47,520 nt of DNA from Nemertoderma westbladi. Lineage: Eukaryota > Xenacoelomorpha > Nemertodermatida > Nemertodermatidae. The stretch covers positions 1 through 47,520 of the forward strand of contig JAUCBJ010003068.1 in NCBI GenBank assembly GCA_032718475.1. The letters run 5' to 3'. This document shows positions 20,677 to 34,000 of the stretch, piece by piece (within the stretch, counting starts at the first letter, position 1; each line of letters begins with the position of its first letter). The translations under genes and the position numbers were made by a program. Below the pieces are notes generated by a model that worked only from the letters and a program-made list of their open reading frames with translations, searched no databases and had not been told where the DNA came from.

Positions 20677-20706
20677 ACTGAAGCACAATTATAATTGTGC
20701 TTCAGT
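20677..20706. repeat. Perfect 30-nt palindrome at truncated LTR junction
   Basis: The 15 nt ACTGAAGCACAATTA are followed at once by their reverse complement. The right half is genuine LTR sequence (compare 18501-18515). The left half is its inverted copy, standing where the 5' half of the right LTR should be. Confidence 0.85.
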
Positions 20707-20970
20707 TGGCTACATCGAGTGTAGAAGTCAGACGGTTTTTAACCGTCGTTGCTGTCATTATTACTGCTATTATTGTATTAGACTGAATGTGCTTATCTGA
20801 TATTACGAACAACAATAACTATAAACTCAGTTATTTCACCAGCCGTCGGCCTTTCAATTTCACCACAGCCTTTCAGTAGCCTAGCAAACGCGGCGACGGT
20901 TTTCTCCATACGACTCAAACACACACACACACACAGGTCAGGATCTTTTGCCAACTCCGATCCCGTCACA
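20692..20970 (+). mobile_element. BEL/Pao-family LTR (right, 5'-truncated)
   Basis: About 280 bp align with 18501-18776, including the GACGGTTTTTAACCGTC stem-loop and the (CA)n run (longer here), ending CGTCACA. The first ~255 bp of the left LTR are missing and replaced by the palindromic junction at 20677-20706. No matching short target duplication is visible at the outer ends. Confidence 0.75.
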
Positions 20971-21841
20971 AAGTTTATGTGAAAGAGTGATATTTTTTTA
21001 CAGATTAAAAAAGTACTGTACGTACAGTGTACAATATTAACAACATTGAACTGTCCGCAAATTACTTCATTTTGAATATATCCTTCTTTTAGGTTTGATC
21101 TATCTGTATTTAAATTAATAAAAGAGACTTCACCAAATCCTTCTAGAAACTAGTTTAGAATAATTTGTTGAGAAAGCCGTGGACTGAATGACCCAACCAA
21201 CAAATCCTGGAGTACACAATTATAATAAAGTTAAATCTATGTGGGGATAAGGTAATTGAAGCGCCTGTGATTGGTGGATTTATGTCGTTGCCATGGTGGA
21301 ATCAGCTTATTTATTTTAAAAAACAGGAATCACTGAGTACAACTACCCTGCTACCGTCAGAGCGTACCGGTATACTGGTATATCCAATTCACTCTTCTAT
21401 CTACAGATCTATCTATCTGTACTTTACTACTGCCTACTGTACGGTACTACTTCATTCAGCAGTTCGTAATACTGTAATAGCAAAACTGTAATTATGTACG
21501 GGGGGTACGGTAAGATTGTACGGTACAATATTACAAGGCAGCAAGGCAAGGAGCAACGAGCAAGGTGTTCTTTACTAAAGAACGCCTTACCCATCAGCCC
21601 ATTGCCTTATTAATTAATCCTGTAACCTGCTTGCCGGACATAAACGACATAATTACAGTTCACAGTTGGCCTGCGAAATACTAAAGTGTAAGTAAAGTAA
21701 CAGCTTAACAGGAAGCACATCTCACTGGCTCACAGCATACAGGCATAACATAACGACCGGTTAATCTGAACTCTCTGACTCCTGGACTCTAAAACGTTAC
21801 CTACCGGTAGCTATCGAACTCTATAATTGAAAGTTGTAACC
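20971..21841. other. PEDS1 upstream region
   Basis: No gene. Contains TACCGGTA palindromes, a 12-bp hairpin with one G-U pair (about 21562-21588, AAGGTGTTCTTT / AAAGAACGCCTT) and GGCAAGG short repeats (21535-21560). No TATA box placement is clear. The core promoter and 5' UTR of PEDS1 presumably lie in the last few hundred bases; an in-frame TAA at 21824-21826 bounds the reading frame. Confidence 0.5.
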
Positions 21842-22061
21842 ATGATGGCCAAACCTGAAACGATTTTTGGGGTGGAGAATATCGGAGAATCCGACGAGTT
21901 ACGATTGGGCTGCGCTGATGATCCTACTGTTGGGAGGTTGGGAGATTATTGTGACATCGAGGATGATCCTAATAGCAACACTGGCCCTCCCACTGGGGAG
22001 AACGCGCGATGGGGTCCACAACACGCCGGCGCGAAAAAACTCGCGGCCATGTACTCAAGTG
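21842..22061 (+). CDS. PEDS1: PEDS1 exon 1 (coding part)
   Basis: Acidic, divergent N-terminus followed by the conserved [13 protein letters not shown] block. The donor is AAGTG|GTAAGT, ending in phase 1 with the codon completed by GG of exon 2 (Gly). Intron 1 (22062-22758) is AT-rich with no feature seen. Confidence 0.92.
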
Positions 22062-25000
22062 GTAAGTTCAGAAGTTCAGTCAGTCAGGATAAAAATACTG
22101 AAAGCTCACTCACACATTAAAACTCACTCACAGACACAAGGAGAAGGAGGAGTAGGCCTACCGGTACTATGGCGTTAGTATAGACTCTAATAGTACAGTA
22201 CCGGTAGCGCCGGTAGGCCGAAGTCTTCGTCTAGGATGAAGGACGATTTGACGATTCAGTTTTAGGTCCCTCTGACTTCTGAGTATTTCCATTGTTTGAG
22301 TAAGGCCGTGTGTTACCGTTCCACTTGTCTGCTTGTAGGTCATACTCGTAATCTAACATATATGTTAAGACACATTTATTAAGTTATAGGTCACAACTTA
22401 TATAATATATATAATATTTGATATAATAATATAGTCACAACTTCAAAAATAACAATGCCTCATGTTCTATAATTTGACCTACGACTTATCGCATCTTGAA
22501 TTCATATGATTGGTTACTTTGGCTTAGGTAGCAGCAATCTGACTGAGCATTCCATTAAATGTGAGACGCGTGATATGTTTTTTAAGAAATTTCTATGACT
22601 TACCACTACCAGTGGAGCAAGGGCGAGACTTTTATTTTCCAAATTAAAATAATTTGAAAAGTTGGTTCAATATATTAGACAAAATTAAGTTATTAGAAAG
22701 TTACTTGAATCATACTATATGTTAATTTTCATTGTATTCTTCTATATTATGATTGTAGGGAAGAGATACCAAGAGAAGGTCAGTGTCTTTGTCTGCTTCG
22801 TCGTTCTCTGCGTTGTTGTCTGCCAGCTTGTTATCGGCCTCAGTCCCAGCTTCATCAACATCTGGTCTCTTACTGCCTTCATCGGCGGGATTCTATTGGC
22901 CGACCTTATCAGCGGATTCGTTCATTGGGGCGCCGATACTTGGGGTTCAGTGGAGACATCTCTTCTCGGTCCGGTAAGTTCATATAACGGCTGGCCTATA
23001 ATATCGAGTAATGTAGTCCCAGGCCCGATCCTCACTTTTTGGGATCGGACTTCTGAAAATATGATACTGAAGTTATACAATTATTATTAAGTAAAATCAT
23101 TTTATCATGCACCATTATTATAATGGTTGAGAGTGTACAGATTGTAATTGTCTCTATAATCTCCAGGATTTTAAAATTTCGTGGAATCTTTACAAATTAA
23201 TCTGTTTTTAACGACGACTCTACTAGTTTAACTTTTCGTTTTTTCTAGTCGGTTTTACGGCCGTTCCGTGAGCACCACATAGACCCCACTGCGATGACCC
23301 GTCACGATTACATAGAGACAAGCGGAGACATATGTCTCCTGGTTACCCCGGCACTCCTCATCCAGTCATTGGCCATATACAGCGTCTCGGATGGTCTCCA
23401 ACCCATCCACTTCGCCATCAACTGCTTCTGGTTTAGCGCAATCACCTATCTTATGCTGACAAACCAGGTATTAAAAAAATAACTACTTTATTACATTGAT
23501 GATGATGTATAAAGTTTACAGGCCAAATTACACGTTGCCCTGACGATTGGCCACAATTGTCGTTCGGAAAAGAGCTGGTCCAAATAATAGGTGATTGCCA
23601 GCCATTTCCATTATAGATATAATGATTCTGACGCATTCAGTTGCTCAGAAAGTCCGTCATTATCGGTCCATATTATAGTAATCCATCTTATTTTGCTTAT
23701 AATTATTGTAGCGTAATTAGCGATCGATACCAGTTATATTTAATACAATGTTGGTGAGGGAAGGTTTGTTGTGTTTGTGTAGGCGTAATGAGTAGTTGAA
23801 TATGACGGCTATCCCGAATCCTTGGGTAGAATGTTATGTGCAATATAATAAAGGCAGTTAATGGTAATTATTGTCCGCAATTCCGCTAACTTTATTATAT
23901 TATGAGTTATGGTTAGGTTTACATGACAACTGATTTTTTTTTAATTGTGGTTGAGGCCTGATCAACTAACCATAACAACAATAACAAACGTAATACCCCG
24001 AGGTTACAAGGTCTGTACACCAATATTAGTTTACTTCACACCTTTTCATATTATTTGCGAATTTTGTTTTGCTTATATTTAGATCCACAAATGGGCCCAC
24101 ACTTATTCTGGGTTGCCAGGTTGGGTTGACGTTTTACAGAGGTGCCACTTAATTCTTCCCAGACAGCACCACAGAATCCATCACGTCTCCCCTCACGAGA
24201 CTTACTACTGTATCACTACAGGGTGGCTCAACTACCCCTTGGAGAAAATAAGGTGACGTCATATTAATTAAGAGGACCTACTACATTATTTTTCCATACT
24301 GCATTATGCAAACTAAGCTTGTTTTGAGCAGAGTGGTAAATGAACAAGTCTACAATGCATCGCTTTAGGAGACAGCAATGCATCGTTTTAGGAGACACCA
24401 ATGCATCGTTTTAGGAGATAGCAATGCATCGTTTCAGGAGACAGCAATGCATCGTTTTAGGAGACAGCAATGCATCGTTTTAGGAGACAGCAATGCATCG
24501 TTTCAGGAGACAGCAATGCATCGTTTTAGGAAACAGCAATGCATCGTTTTAGGAGACAGCAATGCATCGTTTCAGGAGACAGCAATGCATCGTTTTAGGA
24601 GACAGCAATGCATCGTTTTAGGAGACACCAATGCATCGTTTTAGGAGACAGCAATGCATCGTTTCAGGAGACAGCAATGCATCGTTTTAGGAGACAGCAA
24701 TGCATCGTTTTAGGAGACAGCAATGCATCGTTTCAGGAGACAGCAATGCATCGTTTTAGGAGACAGCAATGCATCGTTTCTGGAGACAGCAATGCATCGT
24801 TTTAGGAGACAGCAATGCATCGTTTTAGGAGACAGCAATGCATCGTTTCAGGAGACAGAAATGCATCGTTTTAGGAGACAGCAATGTATCGTTTTAGGAG
24901 ACAGCAATGCATCGTTATCGTTTTAGGAGACAGCAATACATCGTTTTAGGAGACAGCAATGCATCGTTTTAGGAGACAGCAATGCATCGTTTAAGGAGAC

Positions 25001-28000
25001 AGCAATGCATCGTTTTAGGAGACAGCAATGTATCGTTTTAGGAGACAGCAATGCATCGTTTTAGGAGACAGCAATGCATCGTTTTAGGAGACAGCAATGC
25101 ATCGTTTTAGGAGACACCAATGCATCGTTTTAGGAGACAGCAATGCATCGTTTCAGGAGACAGCAATGCATCGTTTTAGGAGACAGCAATGCATCGTTTT
25201 AGGAGACACCAATGCATCGTTTTAGGAGATAGCAATGCATCGTTTCAGGAGACAGCAATGCATCGTTTTAGGAGACAGCAATGCATCGTTTTAGGAGACA
25301 GCAATGCATCGTTTCAGGAGACAGCAATGCATCGTTTTAGGAAACAGCAATGCATCGTTTTAGGAGACAGCAATGCATCGTTTCAGGAGACAGCAATGCA
25401 TCGTTTTAGGAGACAGCAATGCATCGTTTTAGGAGACACCAATGCATCGTTTTAGGAGACAGCAATGCATCGTTTTAGGAAACAGCAATGCATCGTTTTA
25501 GGAGACAGCAATGCATCGTTTCAGGAGACAGCAATGCATCGTTTTAGGAGACAGCAATGCATCGTTTTAGGAGACACCAATGCATCGTTTTAGGAGACAG
25601 CAATGCATCGTTTCAGGAGACAGCAATGCATCGTTTTAGGAGACAGCAATGCATCGTTTTAGGAGACAGCAATGCATCGTTTCTGGAGACAGCAATGCAT
25701 CGTTTTAGGAAACAGCAATGCATCGTTTTAGGAGACAGCAATGCATCGTTTCAGGAGACAGCAATGCATCGTTTTAGGAGACAGCAATGCATCGTTTTAG
25801 GAGACACCAATGCATCGTTTTAGGAGACAGCAATGCATCGTTTCAGGAGACAGCAATGCATCGTTTTAGGAGACAGCAATGCATCGTTTTAGGAGACAGC
25901 AATGCATCGTTTTAGGAGACAGCAATGCATCGTTTTAGGAGACAGCAATGCATCGTTTCAGGAGACAGCAATGCATCGTTTTAGGAAACAGCAATGCATC
26001 GTTTTAGGAGACAGCAATGCATCGTTTCAGGAGACAGCAATGCATCGTTTTAGGAGACAGCAATGCATCGTTTTAGGAGACACCAATGCATCGTTTTAGG
26101 AGACAGCAATGCATCGTTTCAGGAGACAGCAATGCATCGTTTTAGGAGACAGCAATGCATCGTTTTAGGAGACAGCAATGCATCGTTTTAGGAGACAGCA
26201 ATGCATCGTTTTAGGAGACAGCAATGCATCGTTTCAGGAGACAGCAATGCATCGTTTTAGGAAACAGCAATGCATCGTTTTAGGAGACAGCAATGCATCG
26301 TTTCAGGAGACAGCAATGCATCGTTTTAGGAGACAGCAATGCATCGTTTTAGGAGACACCAATGCATCGTTTTAGGAGACAGCAATGCATCGTTTCAGGA
26401 GACAGCAATGCATCGTTTTAGGAGACAGCAATGCATCGTTTTAGGAGACAGCAATGCATCGTTTCAGGAGACAGCAATGCATCGTTTTAGGAGACAGCAA
26501 TGCATCGTTTCTGGAGACAGCAATGCATCGTTTTAGGAGACAGCAATGCATCGTTTTAGGAGACAGCAATGCATCGTTTCAGGAGACAGAAATGCATCGT
26601 TTTAGGAGACAGCAATGTATCGTTTTAGGAGACAGCAATGCATCGTTATCGTTTTAGGAGACAGCAATACATCGTTTTAGGAGACAGCAATGCATCGTTT
26701 CAGGAGACAGCAATGCATCGTTTTAGGAGACAGCAATGCATCGTTTTAGGAGACACCAATGCATCGTTTTAGGAAACAGCAATGCATCGTTTTAGGAGAC
26801 AGCAATGCATCGTTTCAGGAGACAGCAATGCATCGTTTTAGGAGACAGCAATGCATCGTTTTAGGAGACACCAATGCATCGTTTTAGGAGACAGCAATGC
26901 ATCGTTTCAGGAGACAGCAATGCATCGTTTTAGGAGACAGCAATGCATCGTTTTAGGAGACAGCAATGCATCGTTTTAGGAGACAGCAATGCATCGTTTT
27001 AGGAGACAGCAATGCATCGTTTCAGGAGACAGCAATGCATCGTTTTAGGAAACAGCAATGCATCGTTTTAGGAGACAGCAATGCATCGTTTCAGGAGACA
27101 GCAATGCATCGTTTTAGGAGACAGCAATGCATCGTTTTAGGAGACACCAATGCATCGTTTTAGGAGACAGCAATGCATCGTTTCAGGAGACAGCAATGCA
27201 TCGTTTTAGGAGACAGCAATGCATCGTTTTAGGAGACACCAATGCATCGTTTTAGGAGATAGCAATGCATCGTTTCAGGAGACAGCAATGCATCGTTTTA
27301 GGAGACAGCAATGCATCGTTTTAGGAGACAGCAATGCATCGTTTCAGGAGACAGCAATGCATCGTTTTAGGAAACAGCAATGCATCGTTTTAGGAGACAG
27401 CAATGCATCGTTTCAGGAGACAGCAATGCATCGTTTTAGGAGACAGCAATGCATCGTTTTAGGAGACACCAATGCATCGTTTTAGGAGACAGCAATGCAT
27501 CGTTTCAGGAGACAGCAATGCATCGTTTTAGGAGACAGCAATGCATCGTTTTAGGAGACAGCAATGCATCGTTTCAGGAGACAGCAATGCATCGTTTTAG
27601 GAGACAGCAATGCATCGTTTCTGGAGACAGCAATGCATCGTTTTAGGAGACAGCAATGCATCGTTTTAGGAGACAGCAATGCATCGTTTCAGGAGACAGA
27701 AATGCATCGTTTTAGGAGACAGCAATGTATCGTTTTAGGAGACAGCAATGCATCGTTATCGTTTTAGGAGACAGCAATACATCGTTTTAGGAGACAGCAA
27801 TGCATCGTTTTAGGAGACAGCAATGCATCGTTTAAGGAGACAGCAATGCATCGTTTTAGGAGACAGCAATGTATCGTTTTAGGAGACAGCAATGCATCGT
27901 TTTAGGAGACAGCAATGCATCGTTTTAGGAGACAGCAATGTATCGTTTTAGGAGACAGCAATGCATCGTTTTAGGAGACAGCAATGCATCGTTTTAGGAG

Positions 28001-31000
28001 ACAGCAATGCATCGTTTTAGGAGACAGCAATGCATCGTTTAAGGAGACAGCAATGCATCGTTTTAGGAGACAGCAATGTATCGTTTAAGGAGACAGCAAT
28101 GCATCATTTTAGGAGACAGCAATGCATCGTTTTAAGAGACAGTAATGCATCGTTTTAGGAGACAGCAATGCATCGTTTTGGGAGACAGCAATGCATCGTT
28201 TTATGAAACAGCAATGCATCGTTTAAGGAGACAGCAATGCATCGTTTTGGGAGACAGCATTACATCGTTTTAGGAGACAGCAATGCATCGTTTTAAGAGA
28301 CAGCAATGCATCGTTTTAGGAGACAGCAATGCATCGTTTTAGGAGACAGCAATGCACCGTTTTAGGAGACAGCAATGCATCGTTTTAGGAGACAGTAATG
28401 CATCGTTTTAGGAGACAGCAATGCATCGTTTTAGGAGACAGCAATGCATCGTTTTAGGAGACAGCAATGTATCGTTTAGGAGACAGCAATGCATCGTTTA
28501 AGGAGACAGCAATGCATCGTTTTAGGAGACAGCAATGCATCGTCTTAGGAGACAGCAATGTATCGTTTTAGGAGACAGCAATGCATCATTTAAGGAGACA
28601 GCAATGCATCGTTTTAGGAGACAGCAATGCATCGTTTTAGGAGACAGCAATGCATCGTTTAAGGATACAGCAATGCATCGTTTTAGGAGACAGCAATGTA
28701 TCGTTTTAGGAGACAGTAATGCATCGTTTTAGGATACAGCAATGCATCGTTTTTGGAGACAGCAATGCATCGTTTTTGGAGACAGCAATGCATCGTTTTA
28801 GGAGACAGCAATGCATCGTTTTAGGAGACAGCAATGCATCATTTTAGGAGACAGCAATGCATCGTTTTTGGAGACAGCAATGCATCGTTTTTGGAGACAG
28901 CAATGCATCGTTTTAGGAGACAGCAAGGAATCGTTTTAGGAGACAGCAATGCATCGTTTTAGGAGACAGCAATGCATCGTTTTTGGAGACAGCAATGTAT
29001 CGTTTTAGGAGACAGCAATGCATCGTTTTAGGATACAGCAATGCATCGTTTTTGGAGACAGCAATGCATCGTTTTTGGAGACAGCAATGCATCGTTTAAG
29101 GAGACAGCAATGCATCGTTTTAAGAGACAGCAATGCATCGTTTAAGGAGACAGCAATGCATCGTTTTAGGAGACAGCAATGCATCGTTTTAAGAGACAGC
29201 AATGCATCGTTTTAGGAGACAGCAATGCATCGTTTTAGGAGACAGCAATGCACCGTTTTAGGAGACAGCAATGCATCGTTTTAGGAGACAGTAATGCATC
29301 GTTTTAGGAGACAGCAATGCATCGTTTTAGGAGACAGCAATGCATCGTTTTAGGAGACAGCAATGTATCGTTTAGGAGACAGCAATGCATCGTTTCAGGA
29401 GACAGCAATGCATCGTTTTAGGAGACAGCAATGCATCGTTTTAGGAGACAGCAATGCATCGTTTTAGGAGACAGCAATGCATCGTTTTAGGAGACAGCAA
29501 TGCATCGTTTCAGGAGACAGAAATGCATCGTTTTAGGAGACAGCAATGTATCGTTTTAGGAGACAGCAATGCATCGTTATCGTTTTAGGAGACAGCAATA
29601 CATCGTTTTAGGAGACAGCAATGCATCGTTTTAGGAGACAGCAATGCATCGTTTAAGGAGACAGCAATGCATCGTTTTAGGAGACAGCAATGTATCGTTT
29701 TAGGAGACAGCAATGCATCGTTTTAGGAGACAGCAATGCATCGTTTTAGGAGACAGCAATGTATCGTTTTAGGAGACAGCAATGCATCGTTTTAGGAGAC
29801 AGCAATGCATCGTTTTAGGAGACAGCAATGCATCGTTTTAGGAGACAGCAATGCATCGTTTAAGGAGACAGCAATGCATCGTTTTAGGAGACAGCAATGT
29901 ATCGTTTAAGGAGACAGCAATGCATCATTTTAGGAGACAGCAATGCATCGTTTTAAGAGACAGTAATGCATCGTTTTAGGAGACAGCAATGCATCGTTTT
30001 GGGAGACAGCAATGCATCGTTTTATGAGACAGCAATGCATCGTTTAAGGAGACAGCAATGCATCGTTTTGGGAGACAGCATTACATCGTTTTAGGAGACA
30101 GCAATGCATCGTTTTAAGAGACAGCAATGCATCGTTTTAGGAGACAGCAATGCATCGTTTTAGGAGACAGCAATGCACCGTTTTAGGAGACAGCAATGCA
30201 TCGTTTTAGGAGACAGTAATGCATCGTTTTAGGAGACAGCAATGCATCGTTTTAGGAGACAGCAATGCATCGTTTTAGGAGACAGCAATGTATCGTTTAG
30301 GAGACAGCAATGCATCGTTTAAGGAGACAGCAATGCATCGTTTTAGGAGACAGCAATGCATCGTCTTAGGAGACAGCAATGTATCGTTTTAGGAGACAGC
30401 AATGCATCATTTAAGGAGACAGCAATGCATCGTTTTAGGAGACAGCAATGCATCGTTTTAGGAGACAGCAATGCATCGTTTAAGGATACAGAAATGCATC
30501 GTTTTAGGAGACAGCAATGTATCGTTTTAGGAGACAGTAATGCATCGTTTTAGGATACAGCAATGCATCGTTTTTGGAGACAGCAATGCATCGTTTTTGG
30601 AGACAGCAATGCATCGTTTTAGGAGACAGCAATGCATCGTTTTAGGAGACAGCAATGCATCATTTTAGGAGACAGCAATGCATCGTTTTTGGAGACAGCA
30701 ATGCATCGTTTTTGGAGACAGCAATGCATCGTTTTAGGAGACAGCAAGGAATCGTTTTAGGAGACAGCAATGCATCGTTTTAGGAGACAGCAATGCATCG
30801 TTTTTGGAGACAGCAATGTATCGTTTTAGGAGACAGCAATGCATCGTTTTAGGAGACAGCAATGCATCGTTTTAGGATACAGCAATGCATCGTTTTTGGA
30901 GACAGCAATGCATCGTTTTTGGAGACAGCAATGCATCGTTTAAGGAGACAGCAATGCATCGTTTTAAGAGACAGCAATGCATCGTTTAAGGAGACAGCAA

Positions 31001-34000
31001 TGCATCGTTTTAGGAGACAGCAATGCATCGTCTTAGGAGACAGCAATGCATCGTTTTAGGAGACAGCAATGCATCATTTTAGGAGACAGCAATGCATCGT
31101 TTTAGGAGACAGCAATGCATCGTTTTAGGAGACAGCAATGCATCGTTTTAGGAGACAGCAATGCACCGTTTTAGGAGACAGCAATGCATCGTTTTAGGAG
31201 ACAGCAATGCATCGTTTTAGGAGACAGCAATGCATCGTTTTAGGAGACAGCAATGCATCGTTTTTGGAGACAGCAATGCATCGTTTTTGGAGACAGCAAT
31301 GCATCGTTTTTGGAGACAGCAATGCATCGTTTTTAGAGACAGCAATGCATCGTTTTAGGAGACAGCAATGCATCGTTTTTGGAGACAGTATTGCATCGTT
31401 TTAGGAGACAGCAATGCATCGTTTTAGGAGACAGCAATGCATCGTTTTATGAGACAGCAATTCATCGTTTTTGGAGACAGCAATGCATCGTTTTAGGAGA
31501 CAGCAATGCATGGTTTTTGGAGACAGCAATGCATTGTTTTAGGAGACAACAATGCATCGTTTTTGGAGACAGCAATGCATCGTTTTTGGAGACAGCAATG
31601 CATCGTTTTAGGAAACAGCAATGCATGGTTTTTGGAGACAGCAATGCATTGTTTTAGGAGACAACAATGCATCGTTTTTGGAGACAGCGATGCATCGTTT
31701 TTGGAGACAGCAATGCATCGTTTTTGGAGACAGCAATGCATCGTTTTTGGAGAAAACAATGCATCGTTTTTGGAGACAGCAATGCATCGTTTTTGGAGAC
31801 AACAATGCATCGTTTTTGGAGACAGCAATGAATCGTTTTTGGAAACAGCAATTCATCGTTTTGGGAGACAGCAATGCATCGTTTTAGGAGACAACAATGC
31901 ATCGTTTTTGGAGACAGCAATGCATCGTTTTTGGAGACAGCAATGCATCGTTTTTGGAGACAGCAATGCATCGTTTTAGGAGACAGCAAGGCATCGTTTT
32001 AGGAGACAGCAATGCATCGTTTTAGGAGACAGCAATGCATCGTTTTTGGAGACAGCAATGTATCGTTTTAGGAGACAGCAATGCATCGTTTTAGGAGACA
32101 GCAATGCATCGTTTTAGGATACAGCAATGCATCGTTTTTGGAGACAGCAATGCATCGTTTTTGGAGACAGCAATGCATCGTTTAAGGAGACAGCAATGCA
32201 TCGTTTTAAGAGACAGCAATGCATCGTTTAAGGAGACAGCAATGCATTGTTTTAGGAGACAACAATGCATCGTTTTTGGAGACAGCAATGCATCGTTTTT
32301 GGAGACAACAATGCATCGTATTTGGAGACAGCAATGCATCGTTTTTGGAGACAGCAATTCATCGTTTTTGGAGACAGCAATGCATCGTTTTAGGAGACAG
32401 CAATGCATGGTTTTTGGAGACAGCAATGCATTGTTTTAGGAGACAACAATGCATCGTTTTAAGAGACAGCAATGCATCGTTTCAGGAGACAACAATGCAT
32501 CGTTTTAGGAGACAGCAATGCATCGTTTCAGGAGACAGCAATGCATCGTTTTAGGAGACAGCAATGCATCGTTTTAGGAGACAGCAATGCATCGTTTCAG
32601 GAGACAGAAATGCATCGTTTTAGGAGACAGCAATGTATCGTTTTAGGAGACAGCAATGCATCGTTATCGTTTTAGGAGACAGCAATACATCGTTTTAGGA
32701 GACAGCAATGCATCGTTTTAGGAGACAGCAATGCATCGTTTAAGGAGACAGCAATGCATCGTTTTAGGAGACAGCAATGTATCGTTTTAGGAGACAGCAA
32801 TGCATCGTTTTAGGAGACAGCAATGCATCGTTTTAGGAGACAGCAATGCATCGTTTTAGGAGACAGCAATGCATCGTTTAAGGAGACAGCAATGCATCGT
32901 TTTAGGAGACAGCAATGTATCGTTTAAGGAGACAGCAATGCATCATTTTAGGAGACAGCAATGCATCGTTTTAAGAGACAGTAATGCATCGTTTTAGGAG
33001 ACAGCAATGCATCGTTTTGGGAGACAGCAATGCATCGTTTTATGAGACAGCAATGCATCGTTTAAGGAGACAGCAATGCATCGTTTTGGGAGACAGCATT
33101 ACATCGTTTTAGGAGACAGCAATGCATCGATTTAAGAGACAGCAATGCATCGTTTTAGGAGACAGCAATGCATCGTTTTAGGAGACAGCAATGCACCGTT
33201 TTAGGAGACAGCAATGCATCGTTTTAGGAGACAGTAATGCATCGTTTTAGGAGACAGCAATGCATCGTTTTAGGAGACAGCAATGCATCGTTTTAGGAGA
33301 CAGCAATGTATCGTTTAGGAGACAGCAATGCATCGTTTAAGGAGACAGCAATGCATCGTTTTAGGAGACAGCAATGCATCGTCTTAGGAGACAGCAATGT
33401 ATCGTTTTAGGAGACAGCAATGCATCATTTAAGGAGACAGCAATGCATCGTTTTAGGAGACAGCAATGCATCGTTTTAGGAGACAGCAATGCATCGTTTA
33501 AGGATACAGCAATGCATCGTTTTAGGAGACAGCAATGTATCGTTTTAGGAGACAGTAATGCATCGTTTTAGGATACAGCAATGCATCGTTTTTGGAGACA
33601 GCAATGCATCGTTTTTGGAGACAGCAATGCATCGTTTTAGGAGACAGCAATGCATCGTTTTAGGAGACAGCAATGCATCGTTTTAGGAGACAGCAATGCA
33701 TCGTTTTAGGAGACAGCAATGCATCGTTTTTGGAGACAGCAATGCATCGTTTTTGGAGACAGCAATGCATCGTTTTAAAATCTCGTCGAATTAAAAAAAG
33801 TTAATTTTAAATTAAGCGAATGGATTCAGGTTATTATTATATTACCTATTATTGTATCAAATATTTACGATAACTCGCGTACTAAAAACCTTTAGCATTT
33901 ATTTGGCTATCCTCTCTAGGTTTTGGATCACCCTTGAATTTCTGATAACCAAAATCACCGGAGCTTTACCTCGACAAGATGATATGAAGTGGTCATCGAA

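Noticed and set aside
24378-33571. Many 60-157 codon openings on both strands (MHRFRRQQ-type plus frames, Lys/Cys-rich minus frames) as a repeat-protein gene
   Set aside because: They are produced by the 23-bp minisatellite inside PEDS1 intron 4, stop after a few periods, and have no promoter or splice evidence. Kept only as a phase-pattern observation.
24353-33776. CRISPR array
   Set aside because: Units are contiguous and near-identical with no unique spacers, and the context is a spliced animal gene.
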